A DNA stretch of 7,893 nucleotides, taken from assembly GCA_017429885.1 (NCBI GenBank), contig JAFROA010000018.1:1-7893 (forward strand). The letters run 5' to 3'. How positions within the stretch are numbered: the stretch's first letter is position 1; each line of letters opens with the position of its first letter. Positions 1 to 7,770 of the stretch are shown piece by piece. This DNA is from Bacteroidales bacterium. GTDB taxonomy: Bacteria > Bacteroidota > Bacteroidia > Bacteroidales > UBA932. The notes below the pieces were generated by a model, which saw only the letters and a list, made by a program, of their open reading frames with translations, had not been told where the DNA came from and did not search any database. A program made the translations under genes and the position numbers.

Positions 1-521
1 ACATAATGCCTTGTCTTTTTCCATTGGTCTCCCCAAGTGAAAACCTCAGCGGCCAGATATGGGCTGAATCTGGTCCCGGGGATAGCGTATTGCACCTTCA
101 ACCTGGAGCGCAGGACATCGCTTTGGGTTCCCGTATCCGGAGTCCAACCATGCTGGTAACGCTCCCGTATGGAAACCTTCAAACCTCCCTGCTTCAAGGT
201 TCCTGTCAAATCGGCGACAGCCTTATGGGTCGTGGCGAATGGCTCATGAATATAGTCATACGCAACATCGAACTTCAGCCATGGGAGAAGCTTAACTCCA
301 ACCGTGGTACGTGTGTACCAACATTCCAGACGCTTGTATTGGTAATTGTCGTGCTCAAAATAAAAAGTGGCGAAAACCGGACTCTTCCCGAAATCATGGT
401 TGACTTCAATAAACTCCCAGCCTCCAAACGTGTTATCCTCGATCTCCTGCGCCTGTGAAGACACGGATGCCAGGAAAAACAAGACAACCGCCAACAATGA
501 ATATGAAAACCTGGTTCTCAA
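1..521 (-). CDS. DUF2490 family outer-membrane protein (3' end outside window)
   Basis: This frame is open from the TTG at 521-519 to the window edge, giving 173 complete codons; the C-terminus is missing. Residues 1-24 form a Sec signal peptide: RTR at the start, then a hydrophobic core (LLAVVLFFLA), then a likely cut at SQA-Q near residue 24. The mature part has alternating aromatic, charged and hydrophobic strands typical of a small beta-barrel. DUF2490-like landmarks are WEFIEV near 35-40, WYTRTTVGVKLLPWLKFD near 68-85, the RERYQH segment near 119-124, LRSRLKVQY near 137-145, and PYLAAEVF near 154-161. DUF2490 proteins are widespread in Bacteroidota and predicted to sit in the outer membrane; their function is unknown. 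It lies 14 bp after the GH20 gene, so it is probably the last visible operon member. No ATG lies in frame before the mature domain, and an in-frame TAA overlaps the end of the GH20 gene just upstream, so TTG is the best start. The family call is from pattern recognition. Confidence 0.75.
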   Translation of the reverse strand, partial: MRTRFSYSLLAVVLFFLASVSSQAQEIEDNTFGGWEFIEVNHDFGKSPVFATFYFEHDNYQYKRLECWYTRTTVGVKLLPWLKFDVAYDYIHEPFATTHKAVADLTGTLKQGGLKVSIRERYQHGWTPDTGTQSDVLRSRLKVQYAIPGTRFSPYLAAEVFTWGDQWKKTRHY

Positions 522-535
522 TGTATTCCGCCGTA
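522..535 (-). promoter_or_regulatory. Possible ribosome binding site for the TTG-started DUF2490 gene
   Basis: The 14-bp gap between the GH20 stop and the TTG codon reads TACGGCGGAATACA on the minus strand. GGCGGA (532-527) differs by one base from the Shine-Dalgarno core GGAGGA and sits 5 nt before the TTG. This supports TTG 521-519 as the start. Bacteroidota often do not depend on Shine-Dalgarno pairing, so the evidence is modest. Confidence 0.35.
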
Positions 536-2032
536 TTAATTATTTAAGAATGGTTCCGGAGGAATCTCATCATAATAGGTTCCGGTGTGCCTGGGATCAG
601 AGACGCCCATGTCCCAACCTACCTGCCTGAGATGGTTGTAGAAAGTGTAAGCCCTGACATCTTTATAAGAAGGATTAGCCTTCCACGCCGCATTGGCGAG
701 AGTGGGATATATCATCGTCAGAGAGCCTCCGAAATAATGATGCCACAAGGTGCCGAGGACGCCGTCCATTTTAGCCTCATGGGCACGGTGAGCCTGAGCC
801 TTGATCCCTTCCCTATTATCCCAGGGGCAAGTCAAGACAGGAAAGCCGAGCGAACGGAAATAATCCAGGGTCGGATATTCATCATGAGCCCCACCATAAT
901 ACCAGTCGCAGATGACGATATCCCTCGGAAACTTGAGGAATCCCGCAGCCGTATCTTCGGTACCATTCGCATAAAAGCCCTTCCATCTGGGATCACCTCT
1001 TTGAAGGAGCATATCATGCCACATCATTGGCTTGGCCCCTCTTGATACGATTGTCTCGGAAAGAGCTTTGATATGGTTCAGAAACAGTTCTGAATAAGGA
1101 TGTTTGATACATTCAGGACAGCTCGGCGGCTCAGCCTCGTCTCCTCCGATATGGAAATACGGAGGGTTGCCGAAGGCTTCATGCAACTCGGCAATAAGAT
1201 CCTGCAGCAACTCCCTGGTCTTGGGATTTGAGAGGCACCAGTTCCAACCACCGTAAGGCTCGAAAAGAGGTTGGAACTCAGGGAAGAAGTCCAGCCCGGC
1301 GTGCTTCCCGTCTGCACCACGAGCCATAGTGGCGTGACCGAAAACATTAATCTGCGGGATTAAGGTGATCCCAAGATCATCGGCTATTGCCTTGATCCTC
1401 GCTATCTCCGCCTTGGTCATGGTGCCGTCGGGCCAACCGTACCAAGGGGCGACATCGCTCTTGAATGACCCCCAAGGCTCGATGACAGCGTAATTAAGTT
1501 TGTAATAAGCGGCGAGTCTCACAAGACGCTCCACCTCCCAAGGCTCGGTCTCGTGGAACCAGCAGATGTGTATCCCGCGGAAAGCCAAAGAAGGGGCATC
1601 CTGAATGGATGAGACCGGCACTATCCATCCCGCAGTCCGATAAGTACCTCTGGCTGGGATGGCCAGTTGCCTCAACGAATACAAGGCATAACGGACTCCT
1701 TGTAATGATCCCGCCCTAATGGTGATACCTCTTTGGTTGATTTCCATCTGGTACTCGCCATCCTTGCCCCATTTTTTGCCACCTAGGGCTGGAATAATCT
1801 CAGGGGCCAGTTTTCCGTACCACTCAGTCAGATGCCTTTTCGCCCACATAGGGGCGTTATCATCTGGGCAATAGAGATCGATTTTACTCAAAGGCACATA
1901 TTCCGTCGGTGACACTTTGGATGAGACAGGCTCCGGGCAAATTGACGGAGCGATGATTTCCTTGTTCACATGCGCATTGACGGCGAAAACCGAGGAACAA
2001 AGGATGATGATTGCCGATATTAATCTTCTCAT
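536..2032 (-). CDS. Divergent GH20 (beta-N-acetylhexosaminidase-like) glycoside hydrolase, secreted
   Basis: This 498-residue protein starts with a Sec signal peptide (MRRLISAIIILCSSVFAVNA, probable cut near residue 20). Residues about 55-145 look like the zincin-like GH20b domain: GEYQMEI near 92-98, ITIRAGSLQGVRYALYSLRQL near 103-123. The TIM barrel follows from FRG (Arg152) to about 450. The key evidence is HIGGDEAEP, residues 294-302, containing the GH20 catalytic Asp-Glu pair D298-E299. PMMWHDML (335-342) matches the usual WDE-type barrel strand. GH20 enzymes use substrate-assisted catalysis to remove terminal beta-linked GlcNAc or GalNAc. Several other GH20 signatures are altered: IHICWF where LDVARHF is usual, PQINVFGH where EIDMPGH is usual, no HLHLSDDQGWR-type motif, and LWHHY where a W-x-E is expected. 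The true substrate is therefore uncertain. It starts 10 bp after the GH3 stop. The ATG at 2032 is chosen because it gives a complete signal peptide. Confidence 0.85.
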   Translation of the reverse strand: MRRLISAIIILCSSVFAVNAHVNKEIIAPSICPEPVSSKVSPTEYVPLSKIDLYCPDDNAPMWAKRHLTEWYGKLAPEIIPALGGKKWGKDGEYQMEINQRGITIRAGSLQGVRYALYSLRQLAIPARGTYRTAGWIVPVSSIQDAPSLAFRGIHICWFHETEPWEVERLVRLAAYYKLNYAVIEPWGSFKSDVAPWYGWPDGTMTKAEIARIKAIADDLGITLIPQINVFGHATMARGADGKHAGLDFFPEFQPLFEPYGGWNWCLSNPKTRELLQDLIAELHEAFGNPPYFHIGGDEAEPPSCPECIKHPYSELFLNHIKALSETIVSRGAKPMMWHDMLLQRGDPRWKGFYANGTEDTAAGFLKFPRDIVICDWYYGGAHDEYPTLDYFRSLGFPVLTCPWDNREGIKAQAHRAHEAKMDGVLGTLWHHYFGGSLTMIYPTLANAAWKANPSYKDVRAYTFYNHLRQVGWDMGVSDPRHTGTYYDEIPPEPFLNN

Positions 2033-2042
2033 GATGTAACCA

Positions 2043-4592
2043 TTATGGAGTTTTAAGACGTATGTCAGCGGAAGAAGCCCCGACCATCACCTCCGGAAGG
2101 CCTTCTGGGACAATGAATTTACCCTGCGTATCGCTCCAATAGCGAAGATCTTCCCTGCGTACAGGCACGGTGACGACCTTACTCTCACCTTTCTTGAGAT
2201 GAACCCTCTTGAAACCCCTCAATTCCTTTATCGGGGCTTTACCTTCGTACTCGGGAAGACGGGTGTAGACCTGGGCAACCTCATCTCCGTCATACTTCCC
2301 GGTGTTCTTAAGAGTGAAAGAGACATCGACCGTCTCGCCCTTATCCTCAACCTTGAGGTTGGAATAACGGAAGTTTGTGTAACTCAAGCCGTAGCCGAAA
2401 GGATATAGGACATCGCCCTCAAAGTACTTGTAAGTTCTCTTGGTGATGTCATAATCGTCAAAGGCTGGCAAGTCCTCAACCCTGTTGTAATAAGTCAGAG
2501 GCAGCCTGCCAGCAGGATTATACTTGCCGAAGAGGACCTCGGCCACAGCGGTGCCACCTTTCTCCCCAGGATACCATGCGTTGACGATCGCGGGAATATT
2601 CTTATCCTCCCACAGGATAGACAAAGAGCTTCCGGCGACAAGCACGAGGACGACATTCTTATTGACATGGTAAAGTTCCCGGAGGAACTCCTGCTGGTCG
2701 GCGGGCAAGGTGATGTAATCACGGTCCTTTCCTTCCCTCTCGATAGACTTATTGATTCCCATCACGGCAACTACCACGTCGCATTCCTTAGCGAGTTTCC
2801 CGGCGTTTCCATAAAGTGAGAGCCTGTCTTGTCCAGCAGACTTGGGAGGAATCCAGCCTAGGCGGGCAACGGCATAGTCACGGAGATTGTAATACTCCAC
2901 TTTCACCTCATATTCCTTTCCCGCCTCAAGGTTCACAGAGGCTTTGTCCATACGGACGGCGTGTCCTCCCCAAGCGTCGATGAGGAGCTTGCCGTCAACG
3001 AAAAGGCGGCAACCATCATCAGAAGTTATGCAGAGAGTATATTCTCCTGAGAGCGATGGACGTAAAGAGCCTGTCCATCTCACACTCATCGGAGCGTCAG
3101 GAATGAACGGGTCTGGAGCTTGGTTGTTCGGTTCGAAATTGATCCACTCATCCGCCCTGGTCTTGGGTGTTCCTTTCAACTCAGTCCCGGAATAGTACTC
3201 AGCCTTAAGACCCTTGGGAAAGAATTCTGGAGCGATGGTCTCGGAGGCATCCGCGGCAGAGACCCATGGAGCGTATTTGACGTCAATCCCCTTGCCTGCG
3301 ACAGCCTTGATACCATCCAAGATTGAGACAGGTGTGGAGGCCGGGGTTCCACTGTAATCACCGAACTCGCATGTGCCTGCATTGATTCCGACGACTGCGA
3401 GAGACTTGATCTTGCCCTTCTTAAGCGGCAGTATGTTACCCTGGTTCTTAAGCAGGACTATCGATTCCCTGGCCATATCAAGCGCAAGAGCCTGATGTTT
3501 CTCAGAGCCAATTACTTCCGGAGGAAGCTTAGTATATGGATTGTCCTTCCCGGAATCGAATATGCCGAGCTTCATCCTGGCGGTCAAGACCCTTCTGGCT
3601 GCACGGTCGATGTCCTCATCTTTGACCATACCGAGTTTATAGGCTTTCTTGAGCGGCTCTATGTAGTAATAATCGCCACACTCAAGGTCAAGACCAGATA
3701 GGAGGCACAGGGCGGCGGCCGTCTCCTTCTTCGCCACATAATGATGATCTTCCACAAGAGTGGAAGGACCACCGCAATCGGAGACCACATAACCGTCGAA
3801 CCCCCAATCATCCCTCAAGACCTTGGTCAGGAGCCAAGGGTTGGCTGAGGAAGGAATACCATTTATGGCGTTGTAAGAGGCCATTATGGACTGGGCATGT
3901 CCCCTGCGTACGAGGGCCTCATAAGCAGGTAAGTAATATTCCCTCAATTGTTTCTCGGTGATCTCAGCGTCGCACTCGAACCTGTTGTGCTCCTCGTTGT
4001 TCGCAGCGAAATGCTTCGGCGTGGAAACCACCTTAAGGTACCTGGGATCGTCACCCTGAAGACCCCTCACGAATGCGGTTCCCATCTCGCCGGTGAGGAA
4101 CGGATCCTCACCGAAAGTCTCAGGAGTACGTCCCCAACGAGGATCCCTGGCCATATTCACAGTCGGTGACCAGAAAGTGAGGAGGTCGCTAAATTGGTTG
4201 GTCTGTAGTTTCCCCTCTCCCAGCTCATTCCACCTTGCCCTCGCCTCATCGGAGATGGCCGTGGACACCTTGAACAGAAGGTCAGGATCCCAAGAGGAAG
4301 CCAAGGCTATCGCCTGTGGGAACACAGTGAAACGCCCAGGGCGGACAACCCCGTGAAGTGCCTCATTACCATGATAATATTTAGCGATTCCAAGACGTTC
4401 ATTCGCCGGAGAGGTAGCCCTCAACAAATCAATCTTCTCGTCAACCGTCATCCTTCCGAGCAAATCCTCAACCCTTTGGGCGATCGGCAAGCTCTCGTCA
4501 CGGAAAGCAGGGGTCTGCGCTCCCATCTTGAAAAGAAAAGACGAGACAACGGAACAAACAACCACAACACAAATCAATCTTCTCATTCTCAT
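2043..4592 (-). CDS. GH3 beta-glycosidase with inserted PA14 domain (beta-glucosidase/xylosidase type), secreted
   Basis: This 849-residue enzyme hydrolyses terminal beta-linked sugars with retention. A Sec leader covers about residues 1-25 (MRMRR, hydrophobic core, end near MGAQ). The GH3 TIM barrel spans about 30-345, with NEALHGV (76-82), RDPRWGR (149-155), KHF (193-195) and the nucleophile Asp272 in YVVSDCGG. The second, alpha/beta domain spans about 370-700 and contains the E-x-E-G-x-D-R loop (618-624), which supplies the likely acid/base Glu. A PA14 domain interrupts it at about 463-590 (KAEYYSG, WTGSL, GEYTL, SDDGCRLFVDGK); such inserts can bind carbohydrate or shape the active-site entrance. 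A fibronectin III-like domain (about 740-845) ends the protein. NEALHGV and SDCGG recall GH3 xylosidases, while the PA14 layout is common in beta-glucosidases, so I leave the sugar open. Its ATG overlaps the GH31 stop. A second in-frame ATG (4586-4584) would only shorten the leader by two residues. Confidence 0.93.
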   Translation of the reverse strand: MRMRRLICVVVVCSVVSSFLFKMGAQTPAFRDESLPIAQRVEDLLGRMTVDEKIDLLRATSPANERLGIAKYYHGNEALHGVVRPGRFTVFPQAIALASSWDPDLLFKVSTAISDEARARWNELGEGKLQTNQFSDLLTFWSPTVNMARDPRWGRTPETFGEDPFLTGEMGTAFVRGLQGDDPRYLKVVSTPKHFAANNEEHNRFECDAEITEKQLREYYLPAYEALVRRGHAQSIMASYNAINGIPSSANPWLLTKVLRDDWGFDGYVVSDCGGPSTLVEDHHYVAKKETAAALCLLSGLDLECGDYYYIEPLKKAYKLGMVKDEDIDRAARRVLTARMKLGIFDSGKDNPYTKLPPEVIGSEKHQALALDMARESIVLLKNQGNILPLKKGKIKSLAVVGINAGTCEFGDYSGTPASTPVSILDGIKAVAGKGIDVKYAPWVSAADASETIAPEFFPKGLKAEYYSGTELKGTPKTRADEWINFEPNNQAPDPFIPDAPMSVRWTGSLRPSLSGEYTLCITSDDGCRLFVDGKLLIDAWGGHAVRMDKASVNLEAGKEYEVKVEYYNLRDYAVARLGWIPPKSAGQDRLSLYGNAGKLAKECDVVVAVMGINKSIEREGKDRDYITLPADQQEFLRELYHVNKNVVLVLVAGSSLSILWEDKNIPAIVNAWYPGEKGGTAVAEVLFGKYNPAGRLPLTYYNRVEDLPAFDDYDITKRTYKYFEGDVLYPFGYGLSYTNFRYSNLKVEDKGETVDVSFTLKNTGKYDGDEVAQVYTRLPEYEGKAPIKELRGFKRVHLKKGESKVVTVPVRREDLRYWSDTQGKFIVPEGLPEVMVGASSADIRLKTP
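4589..4592 (-). other. ATGA stop/start overlap between GH31 and GH3 genes
   Basis: On the minus strand the four bases ATGA hold the GH3 start ATG (4592-4590) and the GH31 stop TGA (4591-4589). This arrangement usually indicates translational coupling, and so similar expression of the two glycosidases. No clear Shine-Dalgarno site precedes the GH3 start, which fits reinitiation. A second ATG at 4586-4584 is an alternative start that would remove the overlap. Confidence 0.7.
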
Positions 4593-6838
4593 TTCACGAT
4601 TCTTTTAAACACAGGTATATTTTCCATATCAACAGGGACCATATGATAAGCGCCTCCCTCATAGTGGGTTCCGTCTCTGGTGTCCTCCCATCCTCCCTCA
4701 TTGACGGGCAGATAGACCTTCCAGGAGGAGACATGGCCCTCAGTCACCGGACAGACAAGGAAATCAGGGCCGAACATGAATTCTGTCTCCTGAGCCAAAG
4801 CATCAGCGTCACCCGGGAAATCAAACACCAACGGACGCATCATGGTATAGTCTTCCTCGGACACCTTCCTGGCACATTCCAGGATATAAGGCATCAAGGC
4901 CTCTCTACGGGCGATAGCAGCCTTGAAAAGCCGCTCAGTCTCAGCGCTGTACTCCCAAGGTTCCGTCCGGCTCTGGTAGCCGTGGACCCTCATGAGAGGA
5001 AGATAGACAGCGGTCTGGATCCACCTGATCATGCGCTCTTGGTAATCAAGGTCATCGTATTGCCCGACAGGTCGGAAGAAACCTCCGGCATCGTAAGTCC
5101 ACCAGGGAAGTCCGGCGGCCATCTGGCCGAGACCAGCGGCAATCTGCACCTTGAAAGAGGTCCAGTCAGCGCCAATATCCCCGCTCCATGTCATTGCCCC
5201 GTAGCGCTGCATACCTGCGAAACCACTCCTTGTCAATATGACTGGAAGGCGGTTCGGATCATCCTGGCGAAGTCCTTCATAGACAGTCTTGACAACCTTC
5301 AGGGGATATACATCACGGTAGAACTCCCCTGGAATACTGTCATTCCCGACACGGCGACCAGCTAGGTCATCGTTCTCTGGTTCAGTAGCATCCTGCCACC
5401 AGGCATCAATCCCGGTAGGTAAAAGCTTGGAACTGAAGTTTTTCCAATAACAATCAGCGGCCTCAGGCTTAAAGAAATCAACCCAGTCCGTTCCTCCGAT
5501 ATAATAGCCGTTACTCTTCATTTCCTGGCCAACCTCGGATCTCTCATCAACCCTCGACCATACCGAGAGCATCACATGCTGACCGAGATTGTGGACCTCA
5601 CGGGTCATTCCGGCGGGGTCCGGATAATACTCCTCGTCAAAACGCATCGCGTTCCAACCATATTTTCCCCACCATTGCCAATCCTGGACAATGGTCCCGA
5701 CCGGGATTCCCTCGTCATGGAAACGCTTTGCGGCCTCAAGCAACTCATCTTGTGAGGCATAGCGCTCGCGGCAATGGATGTACTTGAATATCCAGTCCGG
5801 CATAGGAGGCACATGACCGCTCAACGAGCGGAAAGACTTCATAACCTCATCGGCGCCACCGGCGAATACCGTGTAGTCCAAGCCTTGGGCTACAGGGGAG
5901 CGGAATGTCGTGGTGTTATCTATCTCTCGCCAATACAGGACTGGAGAATCACCTTCAGCGGCTCTAACCTCAACTTTATGATGACCGGCGGACAACTTGG
6001 CCTTCGCTGCCACAGTCGGAGGCAACCAGAAATTTGAGAAGTCCGCCAGCGGCTGCCCGTCAATGGCGAGATAATGCTTCCTGGCCATGCTACGACCGAC
6101 ATCCAGCAGGAAACCGTACTCCGCATCCTCCGGAAGATCAATCTCGGCCGTGAACAAGTCATACGTCCTGATTTCAAACAAGTTCCCTGAGGTCCCGGTA
6201 ACATTGACCTTATCGCCGGAGATCGCCTTCTGGGCAAGTGTGAGAGCCACACTGAAACCGGCGGGATTGAAATCAGTGAGGCCATAGTTGTGCCAAAGGA
6301 TTCCATAGCCCTTGCTAGAAATCACCATCGGCACAGATATCTGTGAATTGACTTGGGTCAGACGTCTGGTGAGTCCACGGACATCCAGGTGACCGTCCTG
6401 GAACTGGCCGGTACCGAAAAGCTTCTCTCCTTCCGGAGAGACAAAGGATTGGCACACTGAATATGCCTTGGATCCTTGGATCTCAGTCGGGACAACCTCC
6501 CTGCCACCAGCCTTCTCCTCCAAAAGGACATTGCCGTCCGCATCCTTGAAAGTAATGACACCATCCGCGGCTTTGTACTCCGCTGACATCTTGGCCGTGG
6601 ACACAGTCAGGTTCCCGCCAGCCTTACGCACCTTATAACCCGGTCTGGAGACAGTCTCCGTGAATATCAGCTCCCCGAGATCCGGAGCCCCATCCGGTAC
6701 CAGGCGCACCCTGATGGCGTCCTCAGCCATAGGTTCTATACATAATTCTCCTTCCTCTAGCCTGACACAGGCCTTTTTACCGCCGCATGAGAGAAAGACC
6801 AATGCGGCCAGGATAAATGATAATCGCCTCAATCCCAT
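4589..6838 (-). CDS. GH31 alpha-glycosidase lipoprotein with PA14 insert (alpha-xylosidase/alpha-glucosidase type)
   Basis: This 749-residue retaining alpha-glycosidase begins with a lipoprotein leader: MGLRR, a hydrophobic stretch, then VFLSC with the modified Cys at 18. The N-terminal beta-sandwich (about 24-220) includes EGEKLFGTGQFQDG (136-149). A PA14-like segment is inserted at about 228-325 (HYLAIDGQPLADFSNFW, LSAGHHKVEV). The TIM barrel begins near PMPDWIFKYI (345-354) and carries QDWQWWGKYGW (385-395), the nucleophile Asp483 in WWQDATEPE, the acid/base Asp554 in MTWSGDIGADW, and WWTYDAGGFFRP (579-590). Small beta-domains close the protein. The PA14-within-GH31 layout is known in xyloglucan alpha-xylosidases of Bacteroides and Cellvibrio. 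However, the TYDAGG sequence is shared by many uncharacterised Bacteroidota GH31s, so xylose is not assured. Residues after Cys18 are GGKK, not the acidic run that favours surface export in Bacteroidota, so a periplasmic location is possible. It starts 6 bp after the MBL-fold gene. Confidence 0.93.
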   Translation of the reverse strand: MGLRRLSFILAALVFLSCGGKKACVRLEEGELCIEPMAEDAIRVRLVPDGAPDLGELIFTETVSRPGYKVRKAGGNLTVSTAKMSAEYKAADGVITFKDADGNVLLEEKAGGREVVPTEIQGSKAYSVCQSFVSPEGEKLFGTGQFQDGHLDVRGLTRRLTQVNSQISVPMVISSKGYGILWHNYGLTDFNPAGFSVALTLAQKAISGDKVNVTGTSGNLFEIRTYDLFTAEIDLPEDAEYGFLLDVGRSMARKHYLAIDGQPLADFSNFWLPPTVAAKAKLSAGHHKVEVRAAEGDSPVLYWREIDNTTTFRSPVAQGLDYTVFAGGADEVMKSFRSLSGHVPPMPDWIFKYIHCRERYASQDELLEAAKRFHDEGIPVGTIVQDWQWWGKYGWNAMRFDEEYYPDPAGMTREVHNLGQHVMLSVWSRVDERSEVGQEMKSNGYYIGGTDWVDFFKPEAADCYWKNFSSKLLPTGIDAWWQDATEPENDDLAGRRVGNDSIPGEFYRDVYPLKVVKTVYEGLRQDDPNRLPVILTRSGFAGMQRYGAMTWSGDIGADWTSFKVQIAAGLGQMAAGLPWWTYDAGGFFRPVGQYDDLDYQERMIRWIQTAVYLPLMRVHGYQSRTEPWEYSAETERLFKAAIARREALMPYILECARKVSEEDYTMMRPLVFDFPGDADALAQETEFMFGPDFLVCPVTEGHVSSWKVYLPVNEGGWEDTRDGTHYEGGAYHMVPVDMENIPVFKRIVK

Positions 6839-6844
6839 AATATA

Positions 6845-7738
6845 CTAAACTAGAATCCAATCTTTCTCAAGGCAGCTCACATGATGCTCAGTGATACCTT
6901 TCTCATCCATCCATCGGCGAGTGTCACGAGTTTTAAGCCAGTCATTCTCCGGAGCCGGTTCCCAGACCCAACTTGGAGTCGGCCAAAGGCAAGCCCTGAA
7001 ATTGATTGACTTGTAGAACTCTTCCGACACACCGTTCTGGCCATGATGAGCCATCTGGAGGTAGTCGCAATCAAGATACTCCCGACATTCGGCCAGTAGT
7101 TTATCTCCACGCTCAGCCTCCGCATCACCCAGGAAGACAACGCTCTTCACATCGTCCCACATCCGGATCACCATAGACTGGTTATTGAAACACTTGCGAG
7201 GAATACTCATGTCCGCCACGCTCAGAATCATTATTCCTATCCCATCTATGTCGAATCTCTCCCCCACAGTATGAATATTCAGGAAATCAGTCCCGTCCAT
7301 GCATTCATCCAGGACCCGGTAATATCTTCTCGCGTTATCGCCACTCTGCGGTTCGCAATCCAGGAAGGAATCCTGGACCCTCGAGTATATGACCTTGTCA
7401 ACCGTGATTCCCTTGGGATCTCCAAGAATGGTCGCCAAGGCCTCCATGTGGTCCTCGTGAGGATGAGTGATAAACCAAAGGTCAACATGGCCTCCCGCAT
7501 CCATCAAGTGAGTCCGAAGGTTCTCAGCATCAGAGGCATACCCCCCGTCGACCATAATCACCTTCCCGCCCGATGTCTTCATCAGGTAGGATTCCCCGAT
7601 AGTGTCCGTAGCCGATGATATCTGCGTCAACGAGAAATGACCTTTCTTTTTCAACTCAGAGGTCCTAGGGACACAGCTTGAAATAGCCAAACCTGCCGCC
7701 GCGGTGCCGGAAACCTTTATGAAACCCCTCCTATCCAT
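6845..7738 (-). CDS. Exported ComEC-like metallo-beta-lactamase-fold hydrolase with Tat/lipoprotein leader
   Basis: This 297-residue protein has a twin-arginine leader (DRRGFIK at 2-8, then GTAAAGLAIS) ending in a lipobox with Cys22, so it is probably exported folded and lipid-anchored. The rest is a metallo-beta-lactamase fold. Motifs: VDGG (63-66), the metal site HPHEDH (92-97, H-x-H-x-D-H), FNNQSMVIRM (184-193), LGDAEAERG (203-211, with a probable metal-bridging Asp205), and MAHHGQNG (229-236). The NNxS, LGD and HHGxNG series matches the C-terminal MBL domain of ComEC/Rec2-type proteins rather than class B beta-lactamases or glyoxalases. No ComEC membrane channel or OB-fold is present. Relatives of that domain are suspected nucleases or phosphodiesterases; the substrate here is unknown. 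The C-terminus is Trp-rich around 252-276. It is the first gene of the compact five-gene run, 6 bp before GH31. The ATG at 7738 is fixed by the complete Tat motif. Confidence 0.88.
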   Translation of the reverse strand: MDRRGFIKVSGTAAAGLAISSCVPRTSELKKKGHFSLTQISSATDTIGESYLMKTSGGKVIMVDGGYASDAENLRTHLMDAGGHVDLWFITHPHEDHMEALATILGDPKGITVDKVIYSRVQDSFLDCEPQSGDNARRYYRVLDECMDGTDFLNIHTVGERFDIDGIGIMILSVADMSIPRKCFNNQSMVIRMWDDVKSVVFLGDAEAERGDKLLAECREYLDCDYLQMAHHGQNGVSEEFYKSINFRACLWPTPSWVWEPAPENDWLKTRDTRRWMDEKGITEHHVSCLEKDWILV

Positions 7739-7770
7739 AGTTTCAGTATCAATTAATTATATTCAATCCT

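Larger units (their letters stand above)
1..7738 (-). other. Predicted five-gene operon (MBL - GH31 - GH3 - GH20 - DUF2490)
   Basis: All five genes run the same way. Their junctions are 6 bp, a 4-bp overlap, 10 bp and 14 bp, and no junction has room for a terminator or promoter. All five products carry export signals (Tat lipoprotein, lipoprotein, and three Sec leaders). Three are exo-glycosidases of different specificity, which fits stepwise trimming of a branched glycan. The operon may continue past the left edge, and may also include the gene at the right edge. Confidence 0.8.

Noticed and set aside
6..458. Plus-strand open frame of 150 codons.
   Set aside because: It lies opposite the DUF2490 gene, has no recognisable domain or signal peptide, and the minus-strand frame has strong family features.
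2022..2032. The 11-mer aatcttctcat near the GH20 start recurs at 4576-4586 near the GH3 start.
   Set aside because: It encodes the same first residues (MRRLI) of two signal peptides. Basic N-terminal residues and short length explain it without a regulatory role.
4589..4599. The 11-mer tcatttcacga occurs here and at 7812-7822.
   Set aside because: Both copies are at gene ends that encode Val-Lys-stop in similar codons; a chance match with no sign of a mobile or attachment-site repeat.
4643..5365. Plus-strand open frame of 240 codons inside the GH31 gene.
   Set aside because: It is antisense to well-conserved GH31 catalytic blocks. Its composition looks like a reverse-complement shadow and no family is recognisable.
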